Part shown: piece by piece, positions 15,152 to 22,437 of the stretch
Position numbering within the stretch: position 1 is the first letter of the stretch
Layout: every line of letters starts with the position of its first letter
NCBI GenBank assembly: GCA_034428455.1
Contig: DAOUHZ010000036.1
Coordinates: 1-33,785 of the forward strand
DNA from: Bin87 sp034428455
Lineage (GTDB): Bacteria > Chloroflexota > Dehalococcoidia > Lucifugimonadales > UBA3495
Length of the DNA: 33,785 nt
Direction: 5' to 3'
Made by a program: the position numbers and the translations under genes
Notes under the pieces: generated by a model
Seen by the model: only the letters and a program-made list of their open reading frames with translations
Database searches by the model: none
Told to the model about the DNA's origin: nothing

Positions 15152-16156
15152 ATGAGTACCCATCTATTTGGCCTCGTGGACATTGCCTTCCCGTATAGCC
15201 ACTCCATTGGCCGCAACGAGTTCAATGGCACCGGGTTCCGAAACCCGGTGGACATGGCTATCGACGAAGAAGGCAAGATCTACGTCCTGAACCGCTCGTA
15301 CGAGAACCGGCCCGACGGCGTGCACGTCACCGTCGCCACCCTCGGCGAGGACTACGTGAGCGAGTTCAGCCAGTTCGGCGAGGCGCCGGGCGACATGTAC
15401 TGGCCCACCTCCTGCGCCCTGGACACCAACAACAACCTGTACGTCGCTGACGAGTACCTGAACCGCATAACCATCTACACCGAGGATGGCGACTACGTGT
15501 CCCATTGGGGTGAGGCGGGTAGCGGCCCGGGGCAGTTCAACGGCCCGTCGGGTATCACAATCTCCGGCGACACGATGTGGGTTGTTGACAGCAAGAACAA
15601 CCGCGTCCAGAGCTACGGGCTGGACGGCACGTTCAAGAGCCAGTTCGGCGAATCCGGCAGCGGCAACGGCCAGCTCAATATGCCCTGGGGCATTGCCTTG
15701 GACGGCAACGGCCTGATCTACGTCGCCGACTGGCGGAACGATCGGATCCAAGTCTTCAACCAAGCCGGTGATTGGCAGGCCAGCTTTGGCACCAGTGGTG
15801 ACGGCCCTGGTCAGTTCAAGCGACCCAACGCCGTTCACGTCGACGCCGACGGGGACATCTACGTCTGTGACCGCGAGAACGACCGCGTGCAGATCCTGGC
15901 TCCCGACGGACGCTTCCGCGCCCAGTTGAAGGGCGACCACCAGATCTCCGACTGGGGCAAGAGCAAGCTCAACTCCAACCCCGACATGATCCGACAGCGC
16001 ACCATGGCCATTACGCATGATGGCGGCGCCTTCGAGAAGGCTCTGTCGAACCCGTGCGCCGTGCGCGTCACGCCTTCAGGCCAGATCGCGATCCTGGACC
16101 ACACCCGTGGCCGGATCCAGGTCTACCAGAAGGAAAAGGAACCGGTACTGCTCTAG
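15152..16156 (+). CDS. NHL-repeat beta-propeller protein
   Basis: This is a 334-residue protein with at least five NHL repeats, seen as recurring 'G..PGQF..P.G(I/V)..D..G.(I/L)YV(A/C)D..N.R(I/V)Q'. Examples are 'FNGPSGITISGDTMWVVDSKNNRVQSY', 'LNMPWGIALDGNGLIYVADWRNDRIQVF' and 'FKRPNAVHVDADGDIYVCDRENDRVQIL' (each shown only in part of its blade). It probably forms a six-bladed propeller used for binding or scaffolding. No signal peptide is seen. AGAGAGGGAAG precedes the ATG. It is the last gene before a strong terminator and is likely the third member of the DUF1800 operon. Confidence 0.88.
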   Translation: MSTHLFGLVDIAFPYSHSIGRNEFNGTGFRNPVDMAIDEEGKIYVLNRSYENRPDGVHVTVATLGEDYVSEFSQFGEAPGDMYWPTSCALDTNNNLYVADEYLNRITIYTEDGDYVSHWGEAGSGPGQFNGPSGITISGDTMWVVDSKNNRVQSYGLDGTFKSQFGESGSGNGQLNMPWGIALDGNGLIYVADWRNDRIQVFNQAGDWQASFGTSGDGPGQFKRPNAVHVDADGDIYVCDRENDRVQILAPDGRFRAQLKGDHQISDWGKSKLNSNPDMIRQRTMAITHDGGAFEKALSNPCAVRVTPSGQIAILDHTRGRIQVYQKEKEPVLL

Positions 16157-16178
16157 CAGCCGGGGATAATCCAAAACG

Positions 16179-16218
16179 GTAGGGGCGAATAACTATTCGC
16201 CCCTACTTTCTTTTGTTT
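16179..16218 (+). terminator. Intrinsic terminator of the DUF1800-DUF1501-NHL operon
   Basis: GTAGGGGCGAATA and its exact reverse complement form a 13-bp stem (16179-16206) with a very short loop. TTTCTTTTGTTT follows directly. It could equally be one copy of a dispersed palindromic repeat recruited as a terminator, and could serve both strands. Confidence 0.85.
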
Positions 16219-16266
16219 GCGGCGGCTTCGGAAGATCCGAAACGCCGTTGTGCGATAGGCATGTCG

Positions 16267-16620
16267 TCAGGCTTCCGGCCCTTTCGGCATTCCGGCGTCG
16301 ATCCAGGCGGCGATTTCGGCGGCCTCAGCGCGTGACAGGAACGGACCGCGCAGGGGCATCCGGCCGAAGGTGCCGCAACCCAACCGAAGCGAACGCACCA
16401 GGTGGGTGTCGGCGCCTGGGACCCCTGGCTCGATGGACGGATACCCGTTGAGAACCGACGCTGCCAACTCCTCCGGTGTTTCCCACCAGTACTCATGTAT
16501 CCCGGGGTAGGGCTGCCGGCCGTGCCGCTCTATCCAGCGGTCCATGATAACGTCGAGCAGTTCTTTCACCCTGGGCCAATAAACGGGCGCGGTTTCGTTC
16601 GTGCTGGCGTCTGTGCTCAT
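16267..16620 (-). CDS. Small heme-less cytochrome-c-like protein, unknown function
   Basis: This 117-residue protein ends with 'GRMPLRGPFLSRAEAAEIAAWIDAGMP'. That segment strongly resembles the C-terminal helix and Met loop of the cytochrome c-like (PSCyt1-type) domains common in environmental bacteria. The heme-binding CxxCH is absent; only one Cys is present (LGCGTFG). The N-terminal half (VYWPRVKELLDVIMDRWIER) is helical and unrecognised. No signal peptide is seen. It may be a decayed or repurposed cytochrome fragment. Confidence 0.55.
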   Translation of the reverse strand: MSTDASTNETAPVYWPRVKELLDVIMDRWIERHGRQPYPGIHEYWWETPEELAASVLNGYPSIEPGVPGADTHLVRSLRLGCGTFGRMPLRGPFLSRAEAAEIAAWIDAGMPKGPEA

Positions 16621-16659
16621 TTGGTCGCGGTCTCCGGTGAATGATGTTGACTTTCCGTC

Positions 16660-16679
16660 ATTCCCGCGAAAGCGGGAAT
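16660..16679. repeat. Small palindromic repeat ATTCCCGC-GAAA-GCGGGAAT
   Basis: This is a perfect 8-bp palindrome with a GAAA loop lying just past the moaB stop codon. It matches the ATTCCC-N8-GGGAAT form of the dRS3-type dispersed repeats known from Neisseria and seen in many other genomes. It could act as a weak terminator for the minus-strand moaB gene. Confidence 0.6.
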
Positions 16680-16685
16680 CTGTAA

Positions 16686-17177
16686 TTAGCGCGGATGTTC
16701 CTGAACCGATTCGCGCTGCAGGAGCTCGATGGCGTGGGGCAATACCGGGAGTATGACATCAAGGCATTCGCCGACGCCCCGAGGGCTCCCGGGAAGCGTG
16801 ATGATCAGCGTGTGGCCGCGAATGCCGACCACCGACCGGCTCAGCATAGCCATGGGCGTGAACTGGAGGGTTTGCGCCCGCATCGTCTCGGCCATGCCTG
16901 GAACCTCGCGGTCCATGGCACGACGGGCGGCTTCCGGAGTGACGTCGCGCCGACCCATGCCGGTTCCTCCGGTACTGACGATAAGATCTACCTCCTCGGA
17001 ATCGGCCCACTCAGCCAATCTGGCAGTGATAGTGTCGGCATCGTCCGCCACTATTTCGTAGCGCACTTCCTCGTAGTCGGGCGGAGGAAGTTTGTCCCGA
17101 ATGGCTTGTCCGCCGGTGTCTTCACGCTCCCCACGGGCCCCGGAACTGCTGATGGTCAGAATTGCCAGACGGTACAT
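16686..17177 (-). CDS. moaB: Molybdenum cofactor biosynthesis protein MoaB/MogA family
   Basis: This 163-residue protein starts at MYRLAILTISSSG (17177); further upstream in-frame sequence does not look like the family. Motifs are STGGTGMGRRDVTPEA at residues 68-83 and TLPGSPRGVGECLD at 127-140, the MPT-binding G-rich loop and the Pro-Ser loop. Proteins of this family adenylylate molybdopterin before molybdenum insertion, in the cytoplasm. It fits a neighbourhood with two molybdenum enzymes, MocA-like and XdhC. The HIT gene diverges from it. Confidence 0.9.
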   Translation of the reverse strand: MYRLAILTISSSGARGEREDTGGQAIRDKLPPPDYEEVRYEIVADDADTITARLAEWADSEEVDLIVSTGGTGMGRRDVTPEAARRAMDREVPGMAETMRAQTLQFTPMAMLSRSVVGIRGHTLIITLPGSPRGVGECLDVILPVLPHAIELLQRESVQEHPR

Positions 17178-17280
17178 ATCTCTGATCGGCACGGTTGGTG
17201 CGGCATGGTATAACAGGCGCAATGATACCACACGCGAATGAGTATTCGGACATGTGGAAGGTCGCGGCTCGGCTTCGTCG

Positions 17281-17310
17281 TTGACACTGCAAATGGGCAG
17301 TACGTATAGT
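17281..17310 (+). promoter_or_regulatory. Sigma70 promoter upstream of the HIT gene
   Basis: TTGACA (17281-17286) and TATAGT (17305-17310) are 18 bases apart. The spacer contains the small inverted repeat ACTGC-AAATGG-GCAGT (17286-17301), a possible operator. The leader to the HIT ATG is about 80 bases and contains CCGGC-TGT-GCCGG. Confidence 0.6.
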
Positions 17311-17395
17311 TATCTGGCATCTCGAACCGGCTGTGCCGGCCGTTTGATCGGCTAGCCGCAACTCAGCACTTTGCCCGTGGTGACGTGATATCTTC

Positions 17396-17734
17396 ATGAG
17401 CTCGGAACCCACTAACTGCGTATTCTGCGAAATCGTGGCCGGCCGTGAACCGGCGCGGATTCGCTATCTGGACAATGACCTGATCGCCATCGTCAATCGG
17501 CTGACGTGGGTGCCGGTCATGCTGCTGGTGATGCCTCGCCAGCACATGTCGCAGCTGGAGATGTGGAGCAATGGGATAATGTCGCGGCTTGGCGACGTGG
17601 CCGCAACTCTGGGTTGCATGTACTGTCCCAACGGTTTCCGCATCCTCTCCAACTTCGGCTACGACGGTTTGCAGAGCCAACCCCACGGACACCTTCACGT
17701 CATTGGCGGTCAGTTCCTGGGCCACTATGCCTGA
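17396..17734 (+). CDS. HIT-family nucleotide-binding protein
   Basis: This 112-residue protein has the histidine triad at His97, His99 and His101 (QPHGHLHVIGG). It has the zinc-type N-terminal CVFC (Cys8, Cys11) with His50 as a likely third ligand. HIT proteins hydrolyse or transfer nucleotidyl groups (for example AMP-lysine or dinucleoside polyphosphates). The middle is slightly shortened compared with Hint proteins. Its product, and any link to the following crotonase gene 47 bases downstream, is unknown. Confidence 0.82.
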   Translation: MSSEPTNCVFCEIVAGREPARIRYLDNDLIAIVNRLTWVPVMLLVMPRQHMSQLEMWSNGIMSRLGDVAATLGCMYCPNGFRILSNFGYDGLQSQPHGHLHVIGGQFLGHYA

Positions 17735-17781
17735 CACCGTCTCGACTTCGAAACCCACGAACCCAAGGAGACCTCGACGCT

Positions 17782-18570
17782 ATGCCTGAAACCGTGCTCT
17801 ACGAAAAGACCGGGACCGACAACCACGTGGCGATTATCACGCTCAATCGGCCCGAATCCTCCAACGCCATCAACCGGCAGTTGCGCCGGGAACTGCGCGA
17901 CGTGATCGACCACTTCGACAACGAAGACGACGAAGCCTGGGTCGCCGTGATTACCGGCTCCGGCCGCAACTTCTGCGCCGGCCGTGACCTGAAAGAACGT
18001 GCCGCCGACAACGCGGAAGGTGTCCAGGCCCGGGCCGAAAACAGCATGTCGCCCAACAAGCCTCACATGTGGGAGAGGCCCGTGAAGCCCCTGGTGGCCG
18101 CAGTCAACGGCGCCGCCGCCGCGGGCGGCTGGTCCATCGCCCAAATGTGCGACGTTCGCCTGGCTGCGGACAATGCTCGCCTGGGCATCACCGAGACCAA
18201 ATGGAGCCTCATGCCGCCTTTCGCAGTGGAACTCACCAAGATGATCGGCATTTCCAACGTCCTGGAACTGGTGATGACTGCTGACCTGTTGCCTGCTGAG
18301 CGGGTCAAGGAAATGGGTTTTCTGAACAAGGTGGTGCCGGCCGAAGAACTCGTGCCCGAGGCCGTCAAGATGGCTGAGAGCATCGCTCAGAACGCCCCCC
18401 TCGCGGTTCGGACCATCAAGGACCTCGCCTACAGCAGCCTGGACATGTCCATCGCCGAAGTCAGCGCCAAAACCTACGTGGCCTACGACTACATCCTGAC
18501 CACTCAGGACAGCAAGGAAGGCCCGCGAGCCTTCGCCGAAAAGCGCCGGCCCAATTGGCAGCTCAAGTAG
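17782..18570 (+). CDS. Enoyl-CoA hydratase/isomerase (crotonase) family protein
   Basis: This 262-residue protein begins MPETVLYEKTGTDNHV; AAGGAG precedes the ATG at 17782. The oxyanion-hole elements are CAGRDL (about residues 65-70) and NGAAAAGGWS (109-118). The second catalytic Glu of hydratases is present as Glu138 (GITETKW). The first, which lies in the GGG-x-E motif of rat hydratase (Glu144), is replaced by Ser118. It is therefore less likely to be a simple hydratase and may be an isomerase, hydrolase or another crotonase-fold enzyme acting on an acyl-CoA. It is probably cotranscribed with the HIT and hydrolase genes. Confidence 0.9.
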   Translation: MPETVLYEKTGTDNHVAIITLNRPESSNAINRQLRRELRDVIDHFDNEDDEAWVAVITGSGRNFCAGRDLKERAADNAEGVQARAENSMSPNKPHMWERPVKPLVAAVNGAAAAGGWSIAQMCDVRLAADNARLGITETKWSLMPPFAVELTKMIGISNVLELVMTADLLPAERVKEMGFLNKVVPAEELVPEAVKMAESIAQNAPLAVRTIKDLAYSSLDMSIAEVSAKTYVAYDYILTTQDSKEGPRAFAEKRRPNWQLK

Positions 18571-18625
18571 CCAATCCTGGCGCAATTTGCCGTCGAACAC
18601 CTCAACCCCATCCAGGAGAAGCGAC

Positions 18626-19468
18626 ATGACCACGCAAGTGCAACCTAAGAGCCGGACTATCACCGCCAATGGCATCAACCTTCATTATCTCGACTGGGGC
18701 GCCGAGGGCAATCCGCCTTTGGTACTCCTCCACGGGCTCCGCGGCCACGCCAACGTCTGGGCCGACGTCGCCGAATCCCTGTGCGCTGATTACCACGTCT
18801 ATTCCCTGGACCAGCGCGGCCGTGGTGATACCGATCACGCGCCGGGAGGCGACTATTCCACCGAGGCTTTCGTGGCCGACCTGCTCGGTTTCGTGGACGC
18901 CATCGGCCTGAACAAGTTTGTCCTGTTCGGCCATTCCATGGGCGGCCGCAACAGCATGGCCTTCGCCGGCGCGCATCCGGAGAGGCTGGAGCGTCTGTGC
19001 ATCGTTGACATCGGTCCGCGCATTGAGCCTGCCGGTGGCAACCGCATCACTGAGGAACTGCGTGCCATCCCGCCGCACTTCGATAATTTTGAGGACGCCC
19101 TGGCGCATGTCCAGACAGGCAACCGGTTCGCCTCGGAGCCGGTAATGCGCCGGCGCCTGGCGGGTCAGACCCGGCAGTTGCCCGACGGCAAGCTTGGTTG
19201 GAAGTTTGATCCGGCGATCCGTGAGCAACGCATCAACGGCACTGCCGCTCCTGCGACAGACCTGTGGCCCGCGTTGGAAAACATAACCTGCCCCACCTTG
19301 ATAGTGCGCGGGACTGAAACCGACTTGCTCACTCAGGAGACTGCCGACCGCATGGTGGACACCCTCGCCCAAGGCAGTATGGTTAACATCGCGCGGGCCG
19401 GACACATGGTCTTTGAAGACAACCCGTCAGATTTCATCGACGCCGTCAAAGATTGGTTGGCCGCTTAA
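18626..19468 (+). CDS. Alpha/beta-fold hydrolase
   Basis: This 280-residue cytoplasmic hydrolase starts at MTTQVQPK (18626) with AGGAG upstream. The catalytic triad is Ser104 (GHSMGG), Asp233 (RGTETDLL) and His260 (AGHMV); the oxyanion strand is LLHGLRG. The length and the 'LDQRGRGDTD' segment fit the broad esterase / C-C hydrolase group. Together with the crotonase upstream it could work on a ring-cleavage or lactone intermediate, but the substrate cannot be read. Confidence 0.9.
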   Translation: MTTQVQPKSRTITANGINLHYLDWGAEGNPPLVLLHGLRGHANVWADVAESLCADYHVYSLDQRGRGDTDHAPGGDYSTEAFVADLLGFVDAIGLNKFVLFGHSMGGRNSMAFAGAHPERLERLCIVDIGPRIEPAGGNRITEELRAIPPHFDNFEDALAHVQTGNRFASEPVMRRRLAGQTRQLPDGKLGWKFDPAIREQRINGTAAPATDLWPALENITCPTLIVRGTETDLLTQETADRMVDTLAQGSMVNIARAGHMVFEDNPSDFIDAVKDWLAA

Positions 19469-19509
19469 TCCTTACTCCGCCGACGCTCTTCGGTATCCGA
19501 GGTGCGCTG

Positions 19510-20100
19510 ATGACAACCGCCGAAAAGTCGTACACCAGGGAAGAATTCGCCGCCCTGCCCACGGACCTGATCCAAGGGTGCGAGCTGGTCGATGGCCGCA
19601 TCGTCAAAAAGCGCGTATGGGAAGGTGAAGAAGTGGGAATGACGCCGGGAAGGCTCATTCATGCGGAAGTAGTGCGTCTCATCTGGCGGGCATTGGATCG
19701 ACGTTCGGACGAGGATTTTCCGATTCGAGTTTTCTCCGAAGCTCTGTTTGACATAGGGACGGATCGCGAGCGCACTCGCCGTCCTGATCTGGCGGTGATC
19801 GTTGGTGATCTCCCTACCGACCCGGATTCGATCAGCAATCTGCTGCCGGCGATGGTGGTGGAGGTGGTTTCACCCCACAACGAAACGTTGAGTGATTGGG
19901 ACAAGGTGGAAGAATACCTTGCGGCCGGCGTGCAGTTGGTGTGGCTGGCATTGCCGCCACACCGGACCATCATCGCGTTCCGGCCCGACCGAGCCACCGT
20001 GTTCCGTTTGGGCGACACCATCACAACTGAACCTGTCCTGCCGGGCTTCTCCTGCCTGGTTGGCGAGTTGTTCCCACCGCCAGCAGCACTGACCCAGTGA
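19510..20100 (+). CDS. Uma2-family (DUF820) PD-(D/E)XK nuclease-like protein 2
   Basis: This is a 196-residue protein from ATG 19510. Nuclease-fold signature: Asp93 in RRPDLAVI, Glu118 in MVVEVVSP, Lys132 in WDKVEEY, then 'G.QLVWLALPPHRTI'. No strong ribosome-binding site is seen. It lies 41 bases after the hydrolase gene in the same direction. It belongs to the same family as 9210-9902 but to a different subgroup, so it is not a local duplicate. Confidence 0.85.
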   Translation: MTTAEKSYTREEFAALPTDLIQGCELVDGRIVKKRVWEGEEVGMTPGRLIHAEVVRLIWRALDRRSDEDFPIRVFSEALFDIGTDRERTRRPDLAVIVGDLPTDPDSISNLLPAMVVEVVSPHNETLSDWDKVEEYLAAGVQLVWLALPPHRTIIAFRPDRATVFRLGDTITTEPVLPGFSCLVGELFPPPAALTQ

Positions 20101-20168
20101 TCCGAACGCTCCATGCTAGAATCCCGGCACCAACAAGGTCAGCCGGTTAGCCTCCGAGGTAATTCGAC

Positions 20169-21392
20169 ATGAAAGTTTCATTCTTCCATCTCATGCCCTA
20201 CCAGGACCTGCCGGACGATTTCGCCCAGCAGCATCATTCGGCCTGGGTAGACCTGCCCAACGAGAACTTCGATCCTGCCAAAGGCAATGAGTACTACGCC
20301 CAGTACATCGACCAGTTGCGTTACGCGGACGAGGTTGGCTTTGACGGCATCTGCGTCAACGAGCATCACAACAATGCCTACGGCATCATGCCGTCGCCCA
20401 ACCTGATCGCGTCCGTGCTGGCCAACTCCACGAGCAACGGCGCCGTGATCGTGCTGGGGAACAGCCTGGCCCTTTACAACCCGCCCGTGCGCGTCGCCGA
20501 AGAGATGGCGATGCTCGACGTCATTTCCAACGGACGTCTGGTCGCCGGATTCCCGGTGGGAACCGCCATGGACACGACGTTCTCCTACGGCCAGGTGCCC
20601 ATCACGCTGCGTGATCGGCACACCGAGGCCCACGATGTCATCATGCAGGCGTGGACCCAGCACCAGCCCACGATTTTCAACGGCAAGTACAACAAGCTGC
20701 GGTATATCAGCATCTGGCCGCGTCCGATGCAGGAGCCGCACCCGCCGGTGTGGATCCCCGGCTCCGGCAGCCTTGAGACCTGGGACTGGGTGCTGGATCG
20801 GGACTACGTGTATTGCTACCTGTCATACTACGGCTACCTGCGCGGTCACAACATCGTCAAGGGTTACTGGGAGCGCGTTGCCGAGCGCGGCATGGACGAC
20901 AACCCCCACCGGCTGGGATTCCTGCAACTGGTGTGTGTTTCCGAAACCGACGAGCAGGCGGAGAAAGATTACGAACAGCACGTGAAGTATTTCTACGAAA
21001 AGATGCTCCGCGTGTACCCGCCGTTCGCCGAATCCCCCGGCTACCGGTCGCTGGAATCCATCCGCAAATCCCTGCGCCCGCAGATGGGCGAAGAGGCGCA
21101 GCGCACCGCCCAGGAGAACAGCTGGAAAGACTACATCGAACAGGGTCACGTAATCGGTGGCAGCCCCGAAACGGTGCGGCGCAAGCTGACCGAAGCCTGC
21201 GAGATGCTCCGTATCGGTCACCTGATGGTCCTGCTCCAGATCGGTAGTATGCCGCCCGAACTGGTGCGAAAGAACACCGATCTGTTCGCCAACGAGGTCA
21301 TGCCCCACATGAAGGGTCTCTTCAACGAGTACGACGATCCATGGTGGCCGGAGCGCCTAAAGTCTGCAACTGCGGAAACCGTTGGGGACTAA
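20169..21392 (+). CDS. Luciferase-like (LLM class) flavin-dependent monooxygenase 1
   Basis: This 407-residue protein has the bacterial luciferase TIM-barrel pattern. 'MKVSFFHLMPYQDLP' is strand 1. 'YAQYIDQLRYADEVGFDGICVNEHHNN' follows, and 'ANSTSNGAVIVLGNSLALYNPPVRVAEEMAMLDVISNGRLVAGFPVG' is the classic central block (shown here in pieces). Enzymes of this group use reduced FMN (or F420) and O2 to oxidise small organic substrates. GAGG precedes the ATG. The 3-base gap to the next gene indicates cotranscription. Confidence 0.9.
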   Translation: MKVSFFHLMPYQDLPDDFAQQHHSAWVDLPNENFDPAKGNEYYAQYIDQLRYADEVGFDGICVNEHHNNAYGIMPSPNLIASVLANSTSNGAVIVLGNSLALYNPPVRVAEEMAMLDVISNGRLVAGFPVGTAMDTTFSYGQVPITLRDRHTEAHDVIMQAWTQHQPTIFNGKYNKLRYISIWPRPMQEPHPPVWIPGSGSLETWDWVLDRDYVYCYLSYYGYLRGHNIVKGYWERVAERGMDDNPHRLGFLQLVCVSETDEQAEKDYEQHVKYFYEKMLRVYPPFAESPGYRSLESIRKSLRPQMGEEAQRTAQENSWKDYIEQGHVIGGSPETVRRKLTEACEMLRIGHLMVLLQIGSMPPELVRKNTDLFANEVMPHMKGLFNEYDDPWWPERLKSATAETVGD

Positions 21393-21394
21393 CA

Positions 21395-21916
21395 ATGTCA
21401 ACGCCACTGACATTCTCTGATAGTGACATCGCCAACGCCGTAGCTCGGGGCTTGGCGGCCGCCAGGGACCCGGCTCAGCCGGCGGCGGATGCGGGAAGGT
21501 GTCCCGTGAAATACGCGCAGCTCAGCGACGATTTTCGGGCCAGCGCCTGGCGGCACCTCAACAATGAGAGGGATTTGCCCCAGGCTTCCAGCAAGGCTTG
21601 GGGCATGGTTGCTGAGACCATCAAGGCTGTCAGCGCGCGGCACGGAGGGATTATTCATGCCCACCGCTCCATCTGGCACGTGCTCCGGGAATTGTCAAAT
21701 CTGGCTGGCGAATCAGGCGAAATTGATACGGCAAACTGGCTGAGAAATTCATTTGGTGTCGCCCGGACACTGCACAGCAATTTCTATGAAGATGAAGCGG
21801 ACGCTGGGGATGTGACTGCTGGTCTTCTGTTGTGCGAAGAACTGGCAGATCGGATTTATGAACTCTTCTGGCCCAACCGTCCCAATGGCGAAGCAAGACT
21901 CGATAGGGAGGGATGA
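21395..21916 (+). CDS. PaREP1-like helical protein C
   Basis: This 173-residue relative of the pair at 2918-3663 starts at MSTPLTFSDSD (21395). The core is 'ASAWRHLNNERDLPQASSKAWGMVAETIKAVSARHG', then 'RELSNLAGESG', then 'ARTLHSNFYEDEADAGDV' and a final helix ending ELFWPN. This gene keeps the complete family pattern that gene A lost. It may belong to the HEPN-like superfold; its biochemical role is unknown. It lies between a flavin monooxygenase and the predicted selenoprotein. Confidence 0.6.
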   Translation: MSTPLTFSDSDIANAVARGLAAARDPAQPAADAGRCPVKYAQLSDDFRASAWRHLNNERDLPQASSKAWGMVAETIKAVSARHGGIIHAHRSIWHVLRELSNLAGESGEIDTANWLRNSFGVARTLHSNFYEDEADAGDVTAGLLLCEELADRIYELFWPNRPNGEARLDREG

Positions 21917-21918
21917 GG

Positions 21919-22410
21919 ATGAGTGAGAAATTGCAACAGGGTGACCGCCTGCCCGAACTGAGCCTCAATCTCATTGATGGCGGTACACTGACCCTACCCG
22001 GCGATATGTCGTCACGCTATCTTGCCGTGCTGTTCTATCGCGGCGTTTGGTGACCCTACTGCTCGCGGCAGTTGGCCGCGTGGCAATCGCAGCAAGATTC
22101 CCTGGCCGAGATGGGGCTGTCCATCCTAGGCGCCAGCGTGGAACCCAGGGAAGTTGTGGAGGAGATGTCCACCAAGTCCGGTGTCACCTTCCCCATGGCA
22201 TACGGTGTCACACGGGAGCAGGCGGATATGCTAGGTTCCTGGTGGTCCGATGACCGCGGCGGATACATCCAGCCCACCGAGTTTCTGCTCGGCCGCGGGG
22301 GCACCGTGTTGGGATCCATGTACGCCAGCGGTCCGGTGGGTCGGGTCAGCCCGGACGAAGCCGTGCACTTCATTGAAGGGCGGGAGCGCGCTCGATTGCG
22401 CAGCCGGTAG
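21919..22410 (+). CDS. Predicted selenocysteine-containing peroxiredoxin-like (AhpC/TSA) protein
   Basis: This is a 163-codon frame read through one in-frame TGA at 22051-22053 (codon 45). Before it the frame reads MSEKLQQGDRLPELSLNLIDG...LAVLFYRGVW; after it PYCSRQLAAWQSQQ... to a TAG at 22408. Peroxiredoxin-like proteins carry 'FYRG.WCPYC' here, so the TGA replaces exactly the catalytic Cys, giving U45-P-Y-C48. Homology continues in frame after it ('LSILGASVEPREVVEEMSTKSGVTFPM', 'YGVTREQADMLGSW'). A stem-loop fitting a bacterial SECIS follows. AGGGAGGG lies 6 bases before the ATG at 21919. It would act as a thiol/selenol peroxidase in the cytoplasm. A nonsense-mutated pseudogene is the alternative, but the rest of the frame is intact. 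Confidence 0.85.
22051..22092 (+). promoter_or_regulatory. Selenocysteine UGA and candidate bacterial SECIS hairpin
   Basis: After the TGA, CGCGGC (22064-22069) pairs exactly with GCCGCG (22075-22080) around the loop AGTTG. TGC (22060-22062) pairs with GCA (22083-22085) across a small internal loop. The apical loop starts 17 bases after the UGA and contains the G-U step expected of bacterial SECIS elements. Confidence 0.7.
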
Positions 22411-22435
22411 GAAGAGCGGCTTCGGGCCGTCTTCC
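22410..22435. terminator. Shared hairpin between convergent genes
   Basis: GGAAGA-G-CGGC, loop TTCGG, then GCCG-TCTTCC: a 10-bp stem with one bulged G. It fits exactly between the end of the selenoprotein gene and the end of the formate dehydrogenase gene. There is no strong T-run on either strand. Confidence 0.5.
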
Positions 22436-22437
22436 CG

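Noticed and set aside
22054..22410. Redoxin gene as a simple pseudogene or a gene starting after the TGA
   Set aside because: The N-terminal 44 codons match the family, have a good ribosome-binding site and are in frame with the rest; only the catalytic Cys codon is altered.
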